A stretch of DNA of 28,055 bases from Clostridium sp. (GTDB lineage: Bacteria > Bacillota > Clostridia > Lachnospirales > Lachnospiraceae), in the NCBI GenBank assembly GCA_004554205.1, contig SFNH01000009.1, positions 1 through 28,055 on the forward strand. Direction: 5' to 3'. Within the stretch, counting starts at the first letter, position 1. Every line of letters begins with the position of its first letter. Both the position numbers and the translations under genes were made by a program. The notes under the pieces are model-generated. The model saw nothing but the letters and a program-made list of their open reading frames with translations. It was not told the origin of the DNA and searched no databases. Of this stretch, positions 23,162-28,055 are shown one piece after another.

Positions 23162-25529
23162 ACACGGTCTGTGCGTAATTCACCGAGGCCATCGCGTCCC
23201 GGCAGTAGCAGTCCGCCCCCATGGCGTCGGCGTACTCCCGGGTCAGCACCGCGCCTCCGACCATCACCTTCGCCCACGGCGCTTTCTCTCTAAGCAGGCG
23301 GATCGTCTCCTCCATGCCGGGCACGGTGGTGGTCATCAGCGCGCTTAAGCCCACCAGCTTCACACGGTTTTCCACCGTCATTTCCACGATGCGCTCCGGC
23401 GCCACATCCTTACCCAGGTCAAGCACCTCGTATCCATAATTTTCCAGCAGCACCTTCACAATGTTCTTCCCGATGTCGTGGATATCCCCCTTCACCGTGG
23501 CGAGAATAACAGCGCCCTTTTTCTGCTGCTTCTGCCCGCTGCCTTCCATCGTTTCCTTTATGATGTCAAACGCCGCCCCCGCCGCCTCCGCGCTCATCAG
23601 AAGCTGCGGCAGGAATAATGTCCCCCGCTCAAAATCCTTCCCGACCGCGTCAAGCGCCGGTATCATCTGGCCGTCAATGATCTCCATGGCGTCCTTTTCC
23701 TTGAGAAGCTCCCGCACGGAATGAACGGCCTGTTCCTTAAGGCCCCTGACAATGCTGCCCTCAAGCGTCACGCTCTCCGGGGCGGCGCCCATCCTTTCCG
23801 TCTGTCCGCCGTAAACGCCGATATATTCCCCGCACTTAGGATCAAGCCCCGTCAGCGCGCGAAAGCCGTAATACGCCCGCATCATCGCCTCCGAATTCGG
23901 ATTGATGATTGCCGCGTTCAGCCCGCTCTGCATCGCCATCGTGAAAAAGCAGGCGTTGATGATCTCCCGCTGCGGCAGACCGAATGAGATGTTTGACACG
24001 CCGAGAATCGTCTTTCCGTGAAGCTCGCCGCGCACTCTGCGCAGCGTTTCAAGCGTGGTGAGCGCTCCCCTGCTGTCAGAGCTGACCGTCAGGCACAGCG
24101 CGTCGATCAGAATGTCCTCCGGCCCGATTCCGTACTCCGCGGCCGTCCGGTAAATTTTTTTCGCGACCGCGATCCGTCCCTCTGCCGTCTCCGGGATGCC
24201 GCTCTCGTCAAGCGCCAGGGCGACCACCACGCCGCCGTATTTTTTCACCAGCGGGAACACCACGCGCATGGATTCCTCCTTGCCGCTCACGGAGTTGATC
24301 ATCGCCTTGCCGTTGTATACACGCAGCGCCCGCTCAAGCGCCTCCGCGTCGGAGGTGTCGATCTGAAGCGGAAGGTCAATGATGCTCTGCAGCTCCCGCA
24401 CGACCTCCTCCATCATCGCCGGCTCGTCGATCTCCGGCAGCCCCACATTTACGTCAAGCACATGAGCGCCGTGCTCCTGCTGGGAGACGCCCTCGCGGAG
24501 AATGTAGTCGAGATCGTGCTCCCGAAGCGCCCGCTTAAATCCCGGCTTTCCCGTCGGGTTAATGCGCTCCCCGATGATCACCGGGTCGTTTCCGATCTCC
24601 ACCGCCCGGGCAAAGGACGAGATCACGGTCCTGTGCTTTTTTTCCACCGGAATCGGCCTCTTCCCGGCAGAGCGCCTGACCGTTTTCCTGATATGCTCCG
24701 GGGTCGTCCCGCAGCAGCCGCCCACGATCCGCGCGCCCATGTCGATGATCTCCTCCATCACGGCGGAGAACTCGTCAGCGTCGATGTCATACACGGTTTT
24801 CCCATTCTCGCTCCGCGGCAGCCCCGCGTTGGGATTTACCATGACGGGCGTGGAGGAAACCGCCAGGATTTCCTTTACGATCTCTTTCATCTGCGCCGGG
24901 CCGAGGCCGCAGTTTACCCCCAGCACGTCCACGCCGAGGCCCTCCAACATCGCCACGATGGACGCAGGGCTTCCTCCTGTCAGCAGCTTCCCGCGCTCGT
25001 CAAAGGTCAGCGTCACAAATACCGGAAGGTCACAGGCCTCCTTCGCCGCCAGCACCGCCGCCTTCGTCTCATAGCTGTCGCTCATGGTCTCGATCAGGAT
25101 CAGATCCGTGCCTTCCCGGACGCCGATTGCAACGACCTCCCGGTAGAGGGCGTAAGCGTCCTCAAACGCCAGATCCCCAAACGGCTTTAAAAGCTTTCCG
25201 GTAGGGCCCAGATCAAGCGCGGCAAAGGCGCCTTTGCCGCTTAGGGCGATGGCTTTTCTCGCGTTTCTCACCGCCGCCGCGATCACCGGCTCCAATTGAT
25301 ACTCTGTATTCTCATTGTACTTGAGGCGGTCTACGCCAAACGTGTTCGTCGTCACGATGTCCGCCCCCGCCTTCAGATAGTCAAGGTGGATTTTAACGAG
25401 CGCCTCCGGGCGGCTGATATTCCATGTTCCGGGAAGCTCCCCCGGCTTTAGGCCCGCCCCCTGCAAAAGACTCCCCATGCCGCCGTCGCAAAAAAGAATC
25501 CGCCTGTCAAGCTCCTGTAAAATATCCAT
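23151..25529 (-). CDS. metH: Cobalamin-dependent methionine synthase, without reactivation domain
   Basis: Transfers methyl from 5-methyltetrahydrofolate to homocysteine via methylcobalamin. Modules in order: homocysteine/Zn domain (about 1-290; zinc cysteines C207 and C272-C273), pterin-binding domain (about 310-560; IIGERINPTGKPG, then VLDVNVG), cobalamin cap (about 600-665) and cobalamin-binding domain with DIHDIG (682-687; H684 ligates cobalt). At 792 residues it ends where the S-adenosylmethionine reactivation domain would begin. That domain is the separate upstream gene. ATG 25529 has GGGGAAG upstream; a longer frame to 25766 would run over the upstream gene and is rejected. Confidence 0.95.
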   Translation of the reverse strand: MDILQELDRRILFCDGGMGSLLQGAGLKPGELPGTWNISRPEALVKIHLDYLKAGADIVTTNTFGVDRLKYNENTEYQLEPVIAAAVRNARKAIALSGKGAFAALDLGPTGKLLKPFGDLAFEDAYALYREVVAIGVREGTDLILIETMSDSYETKAAVLAAKEACDLPVFVTLTFDERGKLLTGGSPASIVAMLEGLGVDVLGVNCGLGPAQMKEIVKEILAVSSTPVMVNPNAGLPRSENGKTVYDIDADEFSAVMEEIIDMGARIVGGCCGTTPEHIRKTVRRSAGKRPIPVEKKHRTVISSFARAVEIGNDPVIIGERINPTGKPGFKRALREHDLDYILREGVSQQEHGAHVLDVNVGLPEIDEPAMMEEVVRELQSIIDLPLQIDTSDAEALERALRVYNGKAMINSVSGKEESMRVVFPLVKKYGGVVVALALDESGIPETAEGRIAVAKKIYRTAAEYGIGPEDILIDALCLTVSSDSRGALTTLETLRRVRGELHGKTILGVSNISFGLPQREIINACFFTMAMQSGLNAAIINPNSEAMMRAYYGFRALTGLDPKCGEYIGVYGGQTERMGAAPESVTLEGSIVRGLKEQAVHSVRELLKEKDAMEIIDGQMIPALDAVGKDFERGTLFLPQLLMSAEAAGAAFDIIKETMEGSGQKQQKKGAVILATVKGDIHDIGKNIVKVLLENYGYEVLDLGKDVAPERIVEMTVENRVKLVGLSALMTTTVPGMEETIRLLREKAPWAKVMVGGAVLTREYADAMGADCYCRDAMASVNYAQTVFTA

Positions 25530-25579
25530 GCTTCTTCCCCGTCTTTCTATGTTTTTCTCGCGACTGTTCGACCATGCCG

Positions 25580-26233
25580 CTATCTGCGGTACGCGCAGTC
25601 CGTCTTCCCGCACGCCTCGCAGCCCTGCAATGTGCAGCTTCCCGGCAGGCGGCTCACTCCGATCACCGCCGTCACCGACTTTGCCGGCGCCATGATAAGA
25701 CTGTCGGTAAGCGTCACGCCGATCCGCCTGGGAAGCGCAAGCGCCGCAAAGATCGCTCTCTGGCACTCCAGGGAGAAATCCCCGTAGCCGGGGGAAAACC
25801 GCGGACGCAGATATAATCCCCTCTCAAGGTACTGTTCCTTAAGCTCCCCGTTCTTCCGGTCGCACCAGCTCTCGAGCATCGCCGCCGACGCCGCCTGCAT
25901 CACCACCGCCCTGCTCATCTGAATCCGGCTGTAACGCTTAAGCAGCACGTCCACCTGGCTGCCCAGCGTCGCGGCAAAGAGGATCACCTGCCCGCAGTCC
26001 TTTAAATTTTTCGCCAGATCGCGGCTCTCTGTCTGTAAACAGGTCATGTCGATCTGCGCGCCGCGAACCGAAAGGGGGTACTCCCGCCACACCGCGCGGG
26101 GCGATGCGGCCGCCTCAAGCTCCCGCTCGCACTCCCGGATCATCTGCGCCACATTCTCCGGCGCCTCCTGCTCCCGGCAGCCGAGATAGCGGAGGATCTC
26201 ACGCTCGTTCCACTTTATGCCTTCCATTTCCAT
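25580..26233 (-). CDS. Stand-alone methionine synthase reactivation domain protein
   Basis: A 217-residue protein matching the MetH activation domain, which binds S-adenosylmethionine and restores oxidised cob(II)alamin. The signature RPRFSPGYGDFSLECQ (143-158) and TLTDSLIMAPAKSVTAVIG (174-192) are clear. It complements the short MetH made from the next gene, so the two together form a split enzyme. The C-terminus carries four cysteines, C200, C205, C208 and C213, a pattern absent from E. coli MetH that could bind metal. It lies 18 bases after metF and 50 before metH. ATG 26233 follows AGGAG. Confidence 0.9.
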   Translation of the reverse strand: MEMEGIKWNEREILRYLGCREQEAPENVAQMIRECERELEAAASPRAVWREYPLSVRGAQIDMTCLQTESRDLAKNLKDCGQVILFAATLGSQVDVLLKRYSRIQMSRAVVMQAASAAMLESWCDRKNGELKEQYLERGLYLRPRFSPGYGDFSLECQRAIFAALALPRRIGVTLTDSLIMAPAKSVTAVIGVSRLPGSCTLQGCEACGKTDCAYRR

Positions 26234-26251
26234 GTGTTCTCCTGTTTTTGT

Positions 26252-27109
26252 CTACCGGAGGATCTCCGACAGATTTTCCCTGATCTGCGCCGCCACATCC
26301 GGCTTATTCATGGAATACACATGAATCCCGTTGACATGGTTGGCGATCAGATCGATGATCTGCTCCGTCGCATAGGCAATCCCCGCCTGCTTCATCGCCG
26401 CCGGATTATCCCCGAACCGGTCGACGATCGCCTTGAAACGGCTGGGGAGATACGTTCCCGACATGGAGCAGATGCGCTTGATCTGCGCCGCGTTTGTCAC
26501 CGGCATGATGCCCGCGACCACCGGCACCGTGATCCCCTGCTCGCGGATACGGTACAGATAATTATAGAGAATATTATTGTCAAAAAACATCTGGGTCGTC
26601 ACAAAGCCGCAGCCCGCCTCCACCTTTTCTTTCAGGTGGAGAATGTCCACGGTCTTATTCTCTGATTCCACATGGCCCTCCGGGTAGCACGCCGCGCCGA
26701 TACAGAACCCTCCGGCCTCCTTAATGTGCGCGATCAGCTCGGAAGCGTAGCGGTAATCCCGCTCAGGATTTCCGTCCGCCGGCATATCGCCGCGCAGCGC
26801 AAGCACGTTCTCAATTCCGCGCTTCTTAAGCTCCCCCAGCACGGAATCCACCTTTTCCCGCGTTGACGATACACACGTCAGATGCGCCAGCGGAGTTACG
26901 CCCTGCGCCTTTAAGGCGGATGCGATGTCCACCGTGTAGCGGCTCGTTCCACCGCCTGCCCCGTAGGTCACACTCATGAACGCCGGGCGCAGCTTCGCGA
27001 TCGCAAGCGCCGCCGTCTCCACCGACTCAAGCCTATCCTCCGTCTTCGGCGGAAACACCTCGAAGGAAAGCGTCGGCTCCCCCTTCGCCAATATCTCTGT
27101 GATCTTCAT
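26252..27109 (-). CDS. metF: 5,10-methylenetetrahydrofolate reductase
   Basis: Flavoprotein that makes 5-methyltetrahydrofolate, the methyl donor for MetH. The 285-residue protein has the active-site block LSFEVFPPK (14-22; E17 corresponds to E. coli Glu28), MSVTYGAGGGTSRYTV (45-60), ALRGDMP and the MFFDN motif. ATG 27109 fits the family start MKITEILAKG; a start at 27169 would add 20 residues. It heads a tight unit with the reactivation protein and metH, which fits its metabolic role. No S-box, T-box or cobalamin riboswitch was seen in the 99 bases before it. Confidence 0.95.
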   Translation of the reverse strand: MKITEILAKGEPTLSFEVFPPKTEDRLESVETAALAIAKLRPAFMSVTYGAGGGTSRYTVDIASALKAQGVTPLAHLTCVSSTREKVDSVLGELKKRGIENVLALRGDMPADGNPERDYRYASELIAHIKEAGGFCIGAACYPEGHVESENKTVDILHLKEKVEAGCGFVTTQMFFDNNILYNYLYRIREQGITVPVVAGIMPVTNAAQIKRICSMSGTYLPSRFKAIVDRFGDNPAAMKQAGIAYATEQIIDLIANHVNGIHVYSMNKPDVAAQIRENLSEILR

Positions 27110-27208
27110 AAGCCTTATCCTCGCTTTTGTGATGATTTCACATTTTCCATCTATCCGTGATAATACCATTCCATATTTATTAGATTGGTTGCAATCTCCA
27201 TAACAGAC

Positions 27209-28055
27209 TTATTTAATTTTGACATACGGATCTCTCCGTTTTTCTTCGTCTTTTCCGGTGATATCAGTAATAAAATACGGGGTGGACTGATAAACAAAGT
27301 AATTTAACCAATTGGAAAACAGGAGATTGGCTCCTGAACGCCATGTACACAGCGGTTCTTTTGTGTCGTCACCGTTTGGAAAATAGTTTTTCGGGATACT
27401 AATCGGCACGCCTGCCGCCTTATCCCGTTTATACTCATCATTCAGAGTATTCACATCGTATTCGGAATGACCGGTTATATAAACTTGCCGTCCTCCGTCT
27501 GTGGAAATCGCATAGATTCCTGCCTCATCGCTTTCGGCAAGAATTTTTAGAGCGGGTGTTTTCTCAACCTGTTCCCGAATGACAGTTGTGTAGCGAGAAT
27601 GAGGCACCCAAAACACATCGTCAAAGCCACGAAATAAAATAGAGCCTTTATGCGTAACCCTATGTGGAAAAACACCAAACATTTTCTCCGGTAACGCTTT
27701 CTTTTCGATTCCGTAATGATAATACAGACCCGCCTGCGCTCCCCAGCAGATATGAAAAGTGCTGTATATATGCGATCTGCTCCAGTCCATAATTTCGCAA
27801 AGTTCAGACCAATAATCCACTTCTTCAAATGGCATTTGCTCTACGGGAGCTCCGGTGATAATGAGCCCGTCATAGAAATTTTCCCTTATTTCTTCAAATG
27901 ACTTGTAAAATGCGAACATATGTTCTTTGGAAGTGTGTTTCGGCATTCTGCTGCTGACAGCAAGCAGCTCTATTTCAATTTGCAGCGGAGTATTCCCGAG
28001 CAAACGAGCAAGCTGCGTTTCAGTAGCAATCTTCGTCGGCATCATCGACGGTCTC
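27209..28055 (-). CDS. metA: Homoserine O-acetyltransferase MetA, cut by the right edge
   Basis: First committed enzyme of methionine synthesis from homoserine. The visible 278 residues start at [11 protein letters not shown], which corresponds to about residue 43 of full-length MetA. With that offset of 42, catalytic Cys142 (HICWGAQAG), His235 and Glu237 (GHSEYD) all fit. Glu111 in TGAPVE indicates acetyl-CoA rather than succinyl-CoA use, as shown for Bacillus cereus MetA. The N-terminal part lies outside the window and the frame is open to the edge. Its base composition is clearly more AT-rich than that of its neighbours. It is followed by metF after 99 bases. Confidence 0.93.
   Translation of the reverse strand, partial: RPSMMPTKIATETQLARLLGNTPLQIEIELLAVSSRMPKHTSKEHMFAFYKSFEEIRENFYDGLIITGAPVEQMPFEEVDYWSELCEIMDWSRSHIYSTFHICWGAQAGLYYHYGIEKKALPEKMFGVFPHRVTHKGSILFRGFDDVFWVPHSRYTTVIREQVEKTPALKILAESDEAGIYAISTDGGRQVYITGHSEYDVNTLNDEYKRDKAAGVPISIPKNYFPNGDDTKEPLCTWRSGANLLFSNWLNYFVYQSTPYFITDITGKDEEKRRDPYVKIK

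Noticed and set aside
24018..25190. Long plus-strand open frame (390 codons) opposite metH
   Set aside because: It lies wholly antisense to a clear metH, its product is rich in Arg, His and Pro without domain features, and long antisense frames are common in GC-rich genes.
25530..25766. 79-residue N-terminal extension of MetH
   Set aside because: It overlaps the reactivation-domain gene in another frame and has no family similarity; MetH starts normally at 25529.
27110..27208. Possible SAM, T-box or cobalamin riboswitch before metF
   Set aside because: The 99-base gap is too short for most of these and shows none of their conserved blocks.

Overview
The window comes from a fairly GC-rich, spore-forming member of the Clostridia, most likely Lachnospiraceae. 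The conserved gene order spoIIIAA-AH, asp23, nusB, xseA, xseB, ispA, dxs, tlyA, nadK, argR, recN, spoIVB supports this, as do a split cobalamin methionine synthase, a WalR-like regulator and a choline-binding-type cell-wall repeat protein. Nearly every gene lies on the minus strand. Only a small DMT-type membrane protein and thiT are on the plus strand. The family assignment is inference from gene content; no database search was made. REGION 1 (1-10500, read right to left): a strong sigma-A-type promoter at 10453-10481 reads into nusB, xseA, xseB, ispA, dxs, tlyA, nadK, argR and recN. The run ends at an intrinsic terminator at 1596-1626. Many junctions overlap by 4-14 bases. The genes cover antitermination, exonuclease VII, the start of isoprenoid synthesis, an rRNA methyltransferase, NAD kinase, arginine control and recombination. 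spoIVB follows as a separate unit, but it is broken: about 53 bases that should encode the catalytic serine motif are missing, and the frame is shifted. Two 67-bp repeats and a Spo0A-box-like site lie beyond it, where spo0A would be expected just off the left edge. REGION 2 (10500-17060): the DMT-type gene is inserted in reverse between nusB and asp23. Next come asp23 and the complete eight-gene spoIIIA operon, which encodes the mother-cell part of the forespore feeding-tube channel and has a sigma-E-like promoter at 16992-17019. REGION 3 (17060-22190): a minus-strand cluster of comEA, an orphan OmpR/WalR-type response regulator, an HxxxDG acyltransferase, an HSL-type esterase, rlmH and a secreted cell-wall-binding protein. 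The acyltransferase and esterase genes overlap by 4 bases, as do the esterase gene and rlmH. This is the least understood part of the window. REGION 4 (22190-28055): a thiamine-pyrophosphate riboswitch controls thiT, with a terminator-like hairpin that also hides the ribosome-binding site. thiT runs tail to tail into a methionine unit made of metA (cut by the right edge, more AT-rich than its neighbours), metF, a separate MetH reactivation-domain gene and metH. ACROSS THE WINDOW: a family of short palindromic repeats beginning GTAACAGTTCA occurs at 4741-4772, 9804-9946 and (degenerate) 22218-22285, with a possible relative at 11573-11656. Two copies supply the last codons and the stop codons of tlyA and nusB. 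I found no tRNA, rRNA, CRISPR array, transposase or prophage gene.
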